From the NCBI GenBank assembly GCA_009103225.1, contig RHPI01000385.1:407254-464339 (forward strand): a stretch of 57,086 bases of DNA, written 5' to 3'. Below are positions 1-11,546 of the stretch, one piece after another. Source of the DNA: Chlorokybus atmophyticus (lineage: Eukaryota; Streptophyta; Chlorokybophyceae; Chlorokybales; Chlorokybaceae). The first letter of the stretch is position 1; each line of letters starts with the position of its first letter. A model generated the notes under the pieces. It was not told where the DNA came from. It worked only from the letters and a program-made list of their open reading frames with translations, and made no database searches. The position numbers were made by a program, and so were the translations under genes.

Positions 1-14
1 CCCCTCCCCCCCAG

Positions 15-464
15 TCCGGCGAGTGCCACGTCTTCAAGTCCTCCCTCCTCGTCCGCACCTACGTCCCGTCGGACTCCTTCGGCGAGCTGGCCCTCCTCTA
101 CAACGCCCCCCGCGCCGCCACGGTCGCGGCCGCGTCCGACTGCGAGCTCTGGTGCCTCGCGGGGGCGACCTACAGGGCGATCGTGACGAGCGGGGCGGCG
201 AGGAGGAGGGCGGATTGGGAACGGTTCTTGGCGGACGTGCCGCTGCTGTCGGTGAGTTGGACGTTGTGTACACGTGCAGTTTCACGCCCAATTGTGCATG
301 TGTGTGCATGCAGACATGCACAATGGCTGTAAGTGTCGGGAGTCACAACATGTTTGAGCACACAAGGGCACAAGCACACACGCTGTGTGCGTGTGTACTT
401 GTGCCCTTGTGCACACGGTTCCTGCGCACTTTCCATGCTGCACGAGTGACATCACTAGAAGTCA

Positions 465-539
<75 letters not shown>

Positions 540-1190
540 ATTGCATGTGACTGCACGCATGAGTATGTGTCCCACCAACACCAACTCCACTCTTCTCCTC
601 CTCCTTCTCAGTCCCTGTCCCCCCCCGAGCGTTCCGCCCTGGCCGACGCCCTGGACCCCATCTCCTTCCTCCCCGGCGACGTCATCATCCGCGAGGGCGA
701 CGTCGGCGACCGCTTCTTCATACTGGAGGAGGGGGAGGTCGAGGCCAGGACGGCCAAGGGACAGAAGATGAAGTACGGACGGGGGGCGTATTTCGGGGAA
801 CTGGCGCTGATGCATGACGTGCCGAGACAGGTGAGGGAGGGGGGGTTTGGTTGTTGTTGGTGTCTATGTTATGTTATGTGTGTTTGTGACACGTACTCGT
901 TGCCACGCCGCCCTCAGNGTGTATCTATCGTTGCTGAGAGTTGTTGTGTCTTTTGTCTCTTGCAGGCGACGTGCACGGCGCTCACCAAGGTCCAGTGTGT
1001 CAGCGTGGACCGCCGCAGCTTCAAGGTGAGTGGGCAGGATTGTGTAAGAGACAGAAATACCACTTTAGTGTGGCTGGCAAGTTTGTTCTTCCTCCTCGCG
1101 CAGCGTATCCTTGGCAAGATGGAGGAGATCCTGAAACGCAATGCGGAGTTTTATCACTTGTGCGTGGAGCAGGGCGTGATCGCGCATTGA
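15..1190 (+). CDS. Cyclic-nucleotide-binding regulatory protein (PKA-R/PKG-like), 3' part
   Basis: The gene is cut by the left window edge. Four exons join in phase: 15-251, 612-830, 966-1025 and 1104-1190 (TGA). Two tandem cyclic-nucleotide-binding domains are visible. The first has the phosphate-binding cassette FGELALLYNAPRAATV, with the conserved Glu and Arg. The second has FGELALMHDVPRQATC, preceded by GDVIIREGDVGDRFFILEEG. The end, FKRILGKMEEILKRN, matches the linker after the second domain in PKA regulatory subunits and PKG. The protein should bind cAMP or cGMP and control a kinase. No kinase domain follows, since the stop comes 19 residues after KMEEILKRN, so a PKA regulatory subunit or a C-terminal regulatory module is more likely than animal-type PKG. 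The inhibitor segment would lie outside the window. Confidence 0.85.
469..535. repeat. (CT)n microsatellite
   Basis: About 33 CT units in the first visible intron of the cyclic-nucleotide-binding gene, ending roughly 75 bases before the acceptor. It enriches the intron in pyrimidines; length polymorphism is expected. Confidence 0.97.
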
Positions 1191-3135
1191 GGGTGTGCGC
1201 GTGCGTGTGCACCAGCACAGGTATGTAGTTGAGTACAACATATGGAACCACCGCATGGTGGATGTATCAGTTGTGACCACAATTGGCGCCTCTTTTTGCA
1301 AGAGGCTCCATCATGTAGTGTGCAACAACGGTAGGCAAGTCCCACCTGAAGGATGGGCGCTGCAACATTTGCTTCAGCAAGCTGTAAGCCTGCACTCACA
1401 CAACACAACGCACATAGCAACACTCAGCAACAGTAATGCATGCTCGTGCACATTTGCACGCGTATGCCTGTCTATGGGGTATACATTGTAATGGCACTCA
1501 GCACACAGCTACGCAGCATACCAACATTACCCACAATCAGGCAGGCAGGCAGGCAGGGACAGCATAGATTACAAAAAAAACGGGCCCCCGATCTCGCATA
1601 CAACCACACAACCACACAACACTCTATGCGATGTGCATGTGGGGGCAAGGCAGGGATAGTCAAGCAAGCAACCCATCAACCTGAAGAACACAGCGATAAT
1701 GGTTAGAGCTGGTGTACGATGAGGCACCTGACGTTGTATAGTGCAGTGCAGTGCAGTGCAGTGTAATGTGCATGTGCGCACAAGTGCAACACACTGCCAC
1801 TGTGCATGGGCGTCCTCCGCATGGTTGGTACAATAGCCACCAAACCACACCACGCGCAGATGTGCACATGTGCGCGCGCACATGTCCGTGCGGGTGCACA
1901 CGTGGGGCCTGAGCCTTCAACATCTTGCTTCTCAACGTAGCCAACAACCTCTTCATGGCATGTCCATCCGCTTGCAACGCCAGCAACAGCTCAGGCGTAT
2001 GTCTACTGTACGCCGCCAGCGCTGCTGTTCGAGATGGTCTTCAGCAACGTCAAGCAACACCAAGTGCCTGCAGTGGGAAGACAGCTGCATGGGGAGCAAG
2101 CAGACACCGCATGGGGAGGCATGTTGTTGGCAACACTGCGTGCCTATGTGAAGGACATTGGCACCCAACCCCACCAGCAACACCCAACTGCCAGCCACGA
2201 CGCAGCAGCACTGCGCAGTGCAGTGCTACCAGCAGCACTGCACAGCGAGGATGACGTCAAGGCGAGGGGCGGGGCAGAGGGGCCCTGCCAGACGAGGAAT
2301 GGCAAGGGTTGCAACATCTGCAACGGAGGAGTGAGAGGAGGCGGAGGAGGAGGAGGGGGAGGCGGAAGCGGCGGAGGAGAGAGGAGGCGTGGGGAGGGAG
2401 AGAGAAGGGAGAGACGGGGAGAGGGAGAGGGAGAGGGAGAGAGAGAGAGGGAAGGGAGGAGGGGGGAGAGAGGGGTGTGAGGAGGAGGGATACATTCACA
2501 CGCTGCATGCTACTGCTGCTGCTCCACTACAGCCCGTGACTGCGGTTATTGACGCTGCTACTCGTGTGTGTTGCAGGTAACGACTGTCAACGCATGTATG
2601 CCTAACAGGGTGCGGTGGGGTAGCTGTAGCGTTGAGTAGTATCCTTTAGACCCCGGTGGTCTAGCATGAGCAAAAGCAATGGCTGTGGTGAGTGGTTTGC
2701 ATGTGTGGTGTGCTCGTAGACATGCATGACAAGCGTGTGCTCAATCATTCAGTCAGCATGCTGCATGCTCTGGACAAATATATACAACACATCGCACACA
2801 TATTGATGCGGCAGCTGCAAGCACATTGGTGTCCTTTACGACAACACGAAACCTTATTAACACAACCCTATTGTTGTGTTATCAAGTCCAAACACGGCAG
2901 CTGATGCCTGCAACAAACCTGTCCCTACTATTCTGAATACTATCAGAACCTATGGACAGTACAGCACACAATCACTCTATGTCTAGCCTATGTATACCGT
3001 CCGCATGCGCTCAGCTGCATTGGCGTACACGCATACACGCATACAATAGATGGGGCTCTTCACACAAGGGGCGCAAAAGAATGACGACTGAGTTGCTGGC
3101 CCTGTCACGGCCTCCTCTGCAAGCGATGCAACATG
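1191..3135. other. Intergenic region, no confident gene
   Basis: About 1.9 kb between two convergent genes. It holds short tandem repeats: GGCA at about 1541-1557, TGCAG at about 1740-1762, and a 150-base purine-rich GGA/GA tract at about 2327-2482. An open stretch on the plus strand at about 2010-2290 reads like protein (for example LLFEMVFSNVKQHQVPAVG) and runs into the purine tract, but I recognise no family and find no convincing exon partners. Confidence 0.6.
2327..2482. repeat. Purine-rich GGA/GA low-complexity tract
   Basis: The plus strand is almost only G and A for about 150 bases, first GGAGGC-type and then GGGAGA-type units. Such mirror-like purine tracts can form triplex (H-DNA). 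ORFs through it (poly-Gly, Arg/Glu, or Ser/Leu on the other strand) are composition artefacts. Confidence 0.9.
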
Positions 3136-4310
3136 TCAGGAAGCAGCAGGTGTTGAAGCAGTAGGTCTTGATGCAGTGCTTGCAACAGGCGTTGGGGTGG
3201 GTCTGTGCACAGCCAATCTTCTCAGCGCAGATAGGCGACCCTTGTAGTAACCCATTCCAAACCTGCAGGAACAAGGAGCAAAGCATTGCTTCAGGTAATT
3301 GCACAAGGATAGGAACTGTGCCAATACAAACACATAGCCAAGACTGGCGAACAATGCACAGCACAATGCGTTCTATATGTTGTTCTGGTTTTTATGAAAG
3401 CAAATTCGCAAGCAATTTCACTCCCTATCAATGTACGAGTAATGTGTACCCGGCGAGCAGACCAACAGTGGCTGCATACGCTGTCATCGTGTAGCTCACG
3501 CCTGCGTAGTTCACCTCCAGCGGTTGATCCTTCATGTGGACGCCATGATTTTGCTCGAGCTGCATTGCATCATGGATTCATCAACATTGCCATAGTACTG
3601 ACTTGATCACAGAGTGGTGGTGGTGAAGCAGAAGCGAACAGCCAACATTATCACTCACCCGCCTCTGAATGGCTTGCAACCGCTCTTCTAGGTTGGATTG
3701 GTGGACTTTGCGTGCAGCAAAACCTGCAAGACGCAAACCCACTGAAATGACAAACCAACACAGCACTGGCAACTGACAGGTACCGAAATTCTGCACTCAT
3801 GCATGAGCGGTCCGATATGCCACCAAGAAGTGTGAGCATCAGTCAGGTTGGTGCACTCTCTTTGACACATACCATGCCAACAATCACGCACCGGCCCAGG
3901 CTGCGCCAGCCGACAGCAGCGTGCCGCCTATCGTGAATACAATGCGGTTGCGCTCAAAAGTATCCTGCACCGTATAACGGCAATGTGTACTTGTTATTGT
4001 CACACTGTGTAACACTGAGTGCAAAGTACTGTGTGGTTGTCCATGTGCTGGTAACAAAAGAAACAACTACGACGAAGCAAAGCATGAAAACATGAGAGAC
4101 ATGTTTATAAGCATAAGCACATGCAGCAACCTGAATTGACTACTACGAGAAAATGTAGACAATTGCTTGAAGCAATGACGAGCAATTGCCTACATTTTCA
4201 TAATTGAAGGAAGAAAGAGGTGACTTACTGAACCGTACCCGAGTTGAGCACCACGTTTCGGATACGGCTTTTGTGACCAGCTCCCGCCGCTCCTTTGCTC
4301 GCTGCGCTGC
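3136..4310 (-). CDS. Small two-helix chloroplast-type membrane protein (unidentified)
   Basis: Five minus-strand exons join in phase: about 4310-4229, 3964-3892, 3723-3659, 3559-3450 and 3262-3136 (TGA). Upstream exons and the start are not resolved; a candidate leader exon ends at a strong donor near 4556. In order the sequence shows a basic stretch (KPYPKRGAQLGYGS), a hydrophobic helix (IVFTIGGTLLSAGAAWAGFA), a charged link with NLEERLQAIQRR, a second hydrophobic helix (AYAATVGLLAGFGMGYY) and a Pro/Thr/Ala/Ser-rich tail. This layout suggests a small thylakoid or envelope protein conserved in phototrophs. I cannot name the family. The four 3' exons are well supported; the 5' part is a guess. 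Confidence 0.55.
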
Positions 4311-5649
4311 GGCCCTCAGAGCCTACCAGCATGCAAGCTGCAAGTAAATTTGCAGAATATCTAAACAGGCCTAGAATGAAAGCACGCAACCTGCATTGAC
4401 TATGTCACCAATTTTCAAAATTTAATCGTGCATGACAAAACATGAATGGTGGGGTGGTTGTCTTGCACTTGGACAGCGCCTAAACAATGGCTGACATTGC
4501 TCCGAAACATGCTCGCAACTGTCTGACCTGCGAATTCGAGCAATGCAGGGCACTCTTACCTTTGACATGCTGCGAGCAGCGGTCCCCTCTCCAGCGGCAT
4601 GCGCAAAGCAGCAACCCCACACTAACACAATGCTGCGCCACCACCACCACCACCACTACCGCCCAGCAGCAAGAGGAAAACCGGTCTGGCAGCGATCCAA
4701 TCTTGCGAATGCTCACAACACGACGACTCCCTTACAGTATGTCGCAATCAACGTCACCGCCTCCGTCGCCGCCACCGCCGCCGCCACGCCAATGTCAACC
4801 ATGCACTGCCAGCTGGCAGCTTGATCACCCTGATCATGCATGTCGTGTTGTAAGCACATTCGAGATGGCGATTTTACGAAACTGCTTTTGCCTTATTTCA
4901 GTTAGCATGCCTATTTGGCGCAGCAACTATGCCTATATTTAATCTGGTAACTCCAACTGCCTGTCTGTGGCAGCTGCAACGCCGTTACCCGTTGCCGTTA
5001 TCCGATCTCGGAGAGAATCAATCTGTCCGTGTAGCCCGCCGTCCACGTCATCACAGGGCTGCACTTAACCGGACTGAGAAAAAGCAGGGGTTTCATGAAC
5101 GCACAAGTGCATTATTCCGCAGGCATCGGCCGTGCAAAGGGCTAAGCAACGGGTTTTACCAACAGTTGAATGAATATCGCAGTAAGCAAGTGCGTCACTG
5201 CCGCCAGAAACTGCCTCCTAGCCGGCGAGGCTTAACCACGCAATGCACCACTGGGGGGAACAGTGTTGCTGTGCTTGTAGCTAGCGGGCGAGGCGGTGGT
5301 GGCGGCGGAAGCGGCAGCAGGGTTGGGCTTGATGGTCTGAGTACAAGCTGAAAAGAAAAGGTGCGTTTTTTGAGCTTCAGAGCTGGTAATATGTTTTCCG
5401 ACTTGCGACGGCATTCCAATCTGCCACAGCACCTGCCTTGTTGTGGCCGTGGCCTGAGGCTGGCTCCGTCAGTACTTTGTTGTAAAACTTGCTGTGAACT
5501 CGTTGTACGATGTCAGTCAGCCCAATAACCATGTTGGGCTTTTCTACTGCAGCCACTAGTGGCTGCGCAATTGGTGGGGTTGTTCACTCACTGTGCACGC
5601 TTTGCTGTTGCTCTGTTCAGCTTGTCAGAAGTTCAGCTCGTGCAGTAAG
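4311..5649. other. Region between divergent genes (leader exons and promoters)
   Basis: It should hold the unresolved 5' exon(s) of the minus-strand membrane-protein gene and the promoter of the lumen-protein gene. A (CCA)n run at about 4637-4656 and a GGC-rich run at about 5285-5320 give poly-Val/His and poly-Gly/Pro ORFs that I do not believe. No other gene is recognised. Confidence 0.5.
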
Positions 5650-8012
5650 ATGGTGGGCAGCACGGCAGCGGTTGCAGTCAATGCTGCGGGCGTCTCGTCT
5701 GTCAACACTCGCTCACTGCAACCCAAGCAGCAGCGGCCGCTGCAACACGCACAGCGCAGGGCGGCTGTCGTCTGCCGATGTGAAGGTAAGGCAAATTGGC
5801 CACTCCGAGTTGTCGTACAGAGCACAACTGTGATTGTCGCAGCCTTTTAGTGGACATGTTTCTTCGTCTTCGTCAAATTACGGGGTTTTCACTGCCTTCG
5901 ATAGTTTCGTTAAACAAGGGCAGTGAACTGTCCACCTGATATCTGCATTGGGCATTGCAATCCAACGTTGAGTCTGTCTGCAGTCTAGTCAATGCCATGT
6001 TTTGATGACGACCAGTAGTCTTTTAACTGTAGGATCGCATGTAGCACAAACAGAAGCTTGCAGTTCGCGTGTTCATCTTTGGCTTTCCATGCAATGGCAG
6101 CTGTCACAGTCTTTTGACAAGAGTAGAATGCACAGCGTGCCATGCATTCAGGCTGTTGCATTGCGAGCACATCACAGTACAGCTTACAGTTGCCATGCAC
6201 TGTTTTGCTTGTGTCTTGCCACTACAAAACGCCAGTGTCTCTTATCTCAATCATGGAAGGCTGGTAGAGGACATGGCGCATGCAAAGCAATGCTGACTGT
6301 TCATATCCGTTTCCCCAGATAGCGAGCAGGCCAGGCCCAATGCAGCGCGCGCTGCCGCTGCTGCCGTACTATCGGCCGTGCTGGCGGTCGGGTCACCAGC
6401 ACTGGCGGATCTGAACAAATTTGAGGCTAACACGCGCGGAGAGTTTGGGATTGGGTCTGCTGCACAATATGGGTCTGCGGACCTCAGGTATGCTCTTCTG
6501 CACATGTTAGACGCTGTCTGGATGCCACTGTAAAGATGGACAGTGCTTGCTAAGGTCAACAGTTCAAATGAGTCCGGCATGCATAGCCTCAGATGTAGTA
6601 ATTATAGAAGGCTTAGGCGTCTCATGCCTGTCGTAACCAGCGGTCAAGCGGAGTGATTGGTGTGCTACTCACAGGCACCCGGACAATATAATGCAGCTTG
6701 CGGCCACGCGTGTCGACGATAGTGTTGCTGCCGCAGTCTATGATGACAGCTATCAGGCTCAGCCGGTCCAGGTGGCTGCTGCTGCAGCTTTCATGCTGTT
6801 AGTCTGGTATATTGGCAATTTTCTGGTACCTCGCCTGGTCTTTGGAAAGACGGTTCTGCGCAAAGACAATAAAGATGACGACGGCACCCAGGACCTACAG
6901 TAGCCTTTGCACATTAGTATATGCAGGCATCAGTTTCCATGAGACCCACAGCAAGAAATATTGGTTGACTCAGTTCAGATTGGCAGCCTGCCGATGCAGA
7001 TGTCTTGTGTGTGAAGTGGTGACACTCGCAATTGCATGTAGCCAAGGCTTTATCATAAACTGCCATGATTGCTTCTGGTCGGCAGTTTCAGGCAATCTAA
7101 CCTCTTTTTGCTACTTCTCAGGAAGTCCAAGCACGCTAATGAGAACTTCAGGTACATTTTGGTGTTGCACTTGAGGGTTCGATGCCGTGTTAGCACCAAC
7201 GCCGTGTTGCACATATCAGTTGCAAGCATGGTAATGATATGTGTCTGATAGGCGGGCCAACTTCACTTCAGCCGACATCCGCGAAGCAGACTTCAGTGGC
7301 AGCACATTCAATGGGGCGTACTTTGAGAAAGCAGTGGCCTTTAGGACCAACTTTGAGGGTAAGCACGCAACACTTCTACAACGGCTGGCAGTGCATGGCT
7401 GCCTTGGTGCCACAGCACAACAATCTTGCGTGTGCAGGTGCGGACCTCACCGACACTCTGATGGACCGCATGGTGTTGAACGAGGCGAACCTGAAGAATG
7501 CTCTGTTGGTGCGGGCTGTGCTTACAAGGAGTGACCTGGCTGATGCCAACATTGAGAATGCGGACTTCTCTGATGCCATCCTTGACTTGCCCATGAAGAA
7601 TGTAAGCCCATTATACATTCCTTTGTGCTATGCCAGCTTCGCATATACTGTGCAAGCTATCCGTGCAACTATGGAGCTGCTGTTATGCGTCTTGCTTAGC
7701 AACATCAAGTGTGCGCTGTGGTTCTGCCGTTGACTGCAACCATAAGTGGTTACTGTTGCTGGTTACATTACTCAGGGCAAAGTAACTGACACTGGTATGC
7801 CACTGCAGGCGCTTTGCAAGTACGCATCTGGCATAAATCCAGTGACCAACATGGACACCAGGAAGAGCCTTGGCTGCGGCAACCGCAGGAAGAATGCATA
7901 CGGCAGTCCGTCCGCACCGGAGCTGAGTGCCCCGCCACAAAAGATCCTTGACAAGAACGGTTTCTGCGACGACAGAACGGGTCTGTGCAAGTCATCTGAG
8001 TACGGCAATTAG
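5650..8012 (+). CDS. TL17: Thylakoid lumenal 17.4 kDa pentapeptide-repeat protein
   Basis: Six exons join in phase: 5650-5785, 6319-6487, 7132-7151, 7252-7358, 7438-7601 and 7809-8012 (TAG). Exon 1 is a Ser/Ala/Arg-rich stromal transit peptide. Exon 2 carries a second, Tat/Sec-like hydrophobic signal ending in SPALA, the expected lumenal cleavage site. The mature part starts DLNKFEANTRGEFGIGSA and contains pentapeptide repeats of the A(D/N)LxX type (ANFTSADIREADFSGSTF, ADLTDTLMDRMVLNEANL, ADANIENADFSDA). The Cys-containing tail has KSLGCGNRRKNAYGSP and GFCDDRTGLC. This order matches the conserved plant lumenal 17.4 kDa protein (Arabidopsis At5g53490 type), a right-handed beta-helix protein of the thylakoid lumen with unclear function. 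The third exon is only 20 nt. Confidence 0.93.
6675..6903 (+). CDS. Candidate alternative terminal exon in intron 2 of the TL17 gene
   Basis: Inside the 644-base intron 2 an open stretch begins right after a good acceptor (CTACTCACAG) and ends with TAG at 6901-6903. Joined to the phase-2 end of exon 2 (position 6487) it stays in frame: SADLR is followed by HPDNIMQLAATRV. The encoded 75 residues have one hydrophobic helix (AAAAAFMLLVWYIGNFLVP) followed by a basic and then acidic tail (VLRKDNKDDDG). Used as a last exon, it would attach the plastid/lumen targeting sequence to a single-pass membrane segment in place of the beta-helix. It could instead be a nested single-exon gene starting at ATG 6691. 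It resembles no family I can name. Confidence 0.45.
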
Positions 8013-8844
8013 GTCCTGTACATGTTCAAGCAGCGCAGGTGCAGGCAGGGATAATGTTCAGGCTCGCAGAGAGTCTGTTTTTTTTGATGTATTACTAACA
8101 TACAGGAGGTCCTGCATTGACCTTCGAAAAGTAACTGGTAACACTTGCTGGATAATTGTGCCTGTGACAAGCACCTGCACAATAGAGGTGACCAATTTTA
8201 TGTAGTTAGGTACATCGGTGGCACATACATACACAAAGTAGCCTGCCAAGTTGTCATGCAGCAGTTGGCCGGTGGTGTAGGCATGCAAACAGGCTTGATG
8301 GTCATACTCACGCACAACTTGCAGGTGTCAGAACCGGGATTGTCAAAACTGTCTAGTCACGTATATGAATACAAGCCTAAGTCAATTACTTGAGGCCTTG
8401 CCTGATATATAAAGGGTTTTATGACTTGGCCACCACATCTGGGTGGCGGACCAGTACTCAGCTGCAGTCCCTAAAGCTACCAACCACCTACCGTGTCTGC
8501 AATTCCAAGCACTTGTCTGCGATGCAGTGTCGGCCTTTACCACCCGCTGTTGGTAAGCCACGAGCTGGCTCAGGAGGTGCACAGCCACAGACAGCGCGCT
8601 ATGGCAGCAAGTGAGACACATCCGACTCACCACTCAGCGGGGAAAATATATTGTCTGCTCAGCGACACTCAGCAAGTCTCTTCACCCTTGCAACAGCTGC
8701 ACACGGTAATTGCGGCGCCGCCAAGCAGCCCCCTCCTTACACAGAGGAGTACACATGCGTGTGCTCGATGCAAGCACATGGTGTATCCCGCATTGCGCTT
8801 GCCAACGTGACCTTCTCTCTCTGTCTCTCGCTCATCGGGGGTCT
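8013..8844. other. 3' region between convergent genes
   Basis: About 830 bases between the stops of the lumen-protein gene and of KDM8. It must hold both 3' UTRs. ORFs here lack recognisable features and I see no third gene. Confidence 0.7.
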
Positions 8845-11546
8845 TTATGACCACCAGAAGCTAATGGAAAGGGAGGGGTCTGGCTGCATGGCTCGCACAT
8901 AATGCCACCTGCATCGGTCACTGCGTTGCCCCCATGCACAAGGACATGCAGTATAATCAACAGTAAATGGTTATGACTTGTGCGTGCCTGTCGTACCACT
9001 TCTGCGGGATGTAGAGCATCTCTGAAGGCTCCAGCACGCACTCGGAGAAAGGCAATCCTGCAAATTGTGGATACTTCTCGGCAGCGCGAGGGTCTTCAAC
9101 ATCCACCTAAATGATGCCAGAAAGGTGAGTGTGCAGGAACAGTGATGAGGGTTGCAACAACCACCACTCTGTGTATCTGTTACAGGACATCAATAAGACA
9201 GCCAACGTTTCTCACCTGTGACGTGTTGCGCAGGAAGGGTGTAGCGAACGGGTACAGCTCTTGCGTGTGTTGCGGTGCATACAGCTTGATGTGCTTCTTT
9301 CCAAACACCTGTGATGCAATACAACTTGGCGTTGACTGATGATGCATGTGCACGCATGCTCGCATGCACACACACTCACTCATCTCACACCTGAGCCAGC
9401 AGATTATGGTACGGGTCTCGGTGCAGCGGCGTGACCGTGCCGGCAGGACCCAACCATGCGTTCACTTGTGGCCGCGGGTCCCTCCCCGTGTGCGCCACGT
9501 ACTTCGGCACCCTGTGATTGTGATGTTTCACAGACTGGTTGTGAGAGTATGTTGTACACACGTGCACGCACCTTATGTCTGCAGCAAGTTGAGGTTCGTG
9601 CTGAAGTAACCCATGCTGCGCTAGATACCCGCGCACGCCACTCGGCAATGTTGACGTTGACGTTGACATTGATGTTGATGTTGTTGATTGTGTGGGTTTG
9701 CACTCGGTCGGCGGGCTCACGAACGCATCGACAAAGTCTCCGAAGCTCACTGCATAAGCAAAGCAAGTGCTGAGTCTTGAAGTGCACCATTTTGGAAGGA
9801 GGCATGTGTCCCACATATGTGGTAAAGTAAGTAAGCGTGCTGCGTGATCTTACTGGGTTTATTGGGCTGAAAGAGCGAGTCTTGAGCGCCTTGCGTGTAA
9901 GGGCCTATTCACAACACGCACTGAGTTCGGACTCAGAGACGTTGAGGCAAACCCAGACTCTGTGCAGCAGCACATGATGCAGGCGCATGCGCACAGTCTC
10001 GGCAAAGGCTGCTAAGGCCTGACGCATGATTGTCATCGAGAACACACACACACAAGCATACTTAATTTGCGCACTTGGATGATGTCACAACTCTTCAGGA
10101 AGGACATTCCCTTTTCTCCCAATATACCTCACCGTCTTTACTGCGTGCTTCAGGCGCAAACAGGTCGCGATAATCCGCCATGCGGCCATCAATGCGCGCA
10201 CCACTTATCTCCACCGGCACTGCGACCACATGAGAGCGTGACACTACACAAATAGACACGAACAACACGCAAATCACTATGATGGTTTGGTGCAACCAGC
10301 GCAGGTTGTGCATAAGGTGCGTCGAGTACTTGAGAACAGAGCGTCATCGCAGTTTGCAAAGCAAAGCCCAATGAAGGACGTATGACGGTGTTGTTAGAAT
10401 TCATAGCAAAAGTTGTGAGCGCTCACAATTTTCCTAATGAATTGTATCAGCTCTGTCACAAGTCCCTCATTGCGCTTTTCTTCGCAAACTACGAGAATTG
10501 CTCCTTTTCCAACGAACCTCTTCCACAATCCCCAACAGAAGCAAACCATCCGCACGGCACGCTGCCCCATCCACTACAAACTCAACGCTAACAATACCTC
10601 TACCGTGCCTCCAGCCATATGAGCCAATGCTTGCAAGTGAATATTACTGTGCATCCAGAGGTCACCCCTCAATATGCATACTCTGCTGTTGCAGTATTGG
10701 TTCTGCAAACAAAAGCTCAAAAACCAGTCTCCACAACAGCGCCTGTGGTGTGACCAATGTCTTTGACGACCGACTTACAAACAAACATAACAGCGCGTGG
10801 GCTGCATACAATCAGGCCCACCTGATGACACAACATGGCGTACCCGTGATGTGTTCGAGGCGCTGCCGCAGCGAGGAAACCGTCCATGAGGCGAGCGCTG
10901 GCCACTCGCGCATGGCTCCTGTGATAATGACGGGTTGCGACGCCTGCCATACAACAACACCGAGAGTGTGTTCTTGCACAACACGAAACCTATTACACAT
11001 CCATAGACACGAACTCTGAGGGTGTTGCAATAGTACTGCATCACGGTGCTGACAGTATGTAGTACAGTATGTTGTTGCAAACTTCACCAAGCATTGGCTA
11101 CTCCATCATTCGTAGCTGAAACGACGTTGCAAAGTCGTCAGTTTGCTTGCTTGCAAGTGATGCATTGAAGCCTATTCGCACATGCACAGTGCAAGCCGAT
11201 TGAGGCTCATGCAGGACAGGACAGGTGCTCCCTCGTTATAGTCTCTCCGCAATCTGTGCAACCATACACGCCACTACCCAACCTCAAAGTACGCTGTCCT
11301 GAACTCCTCCACGTCGGGCCTCTCCGCCCTGCCAACGGCTGTCGCGGCGGCTCCAGCTCCGCATGACGACGAGGACGACAATGAGGAGGCGAGAGAGGAC
11401 GAGAACAAGCGGCGGACTGCCTGTTGGCGCCACATGCTTGCTGGGAGACTACTGTCAAGCAAGCGCAAGTGAACTGGGGATGTTGATGACACTGCCATCG
11501 ATGACCCGTTGGATGTCGTCGCATGCAGACGCACAAGCACTACCAT
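8845..11546 (-). CDS. KDM8: JmjC-domain protein KDM8/JMJD5-like
   Basis: Nine exons in phase: about 11546-11283, 10943-10844, 10243-10133, 9889-9854, 9749-9572, 9511-9391, 9308-9216, 9106-8997 and 8908-8845 (TAA). The sequence follows KDM8 through its C-terminal half: RPDVEEFRTAYFE, QPVIITGAMREWPAL, VVAVPVEISGAR, VRGYLAQHGLL, VNAWLGPAGTVTPLHRDP, KKHIKLYAPQ, LEPSEMLYIPQKWWHYV and the end SFWWS. The iron ligands (His and Asp of PLHRDP, His of WWHYV) are present. The family is 2-oxoglutarate oxygenases, described as an arginyl hydroxylase or histone demethylase in the nucleus. A 36-nt microexon (9854-9889) encodes DGAQDSLFQPNKP. Exon 5 carries a Ser/Thr insert from a GTTGAC/GTTGAT repeat. The start is uncertain: ATG 11546 or a later Met, with an upstream exon possible. 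Confidence 0.9.

Noticed and set aside
2034-2580. Gly/Arg/Glu-rich and Ser/Leu-rich ORFs near 2.3-2.5 kb
   Set aside because: Low-complexity purine tract translated in several frames.
9646-9700. CRISPR-like or regulatory array from the GTTGAC/GTTGAT repeat
   Set aside because: A simple 6-nt repeat inside a coding exon of KDM8, without spacers.
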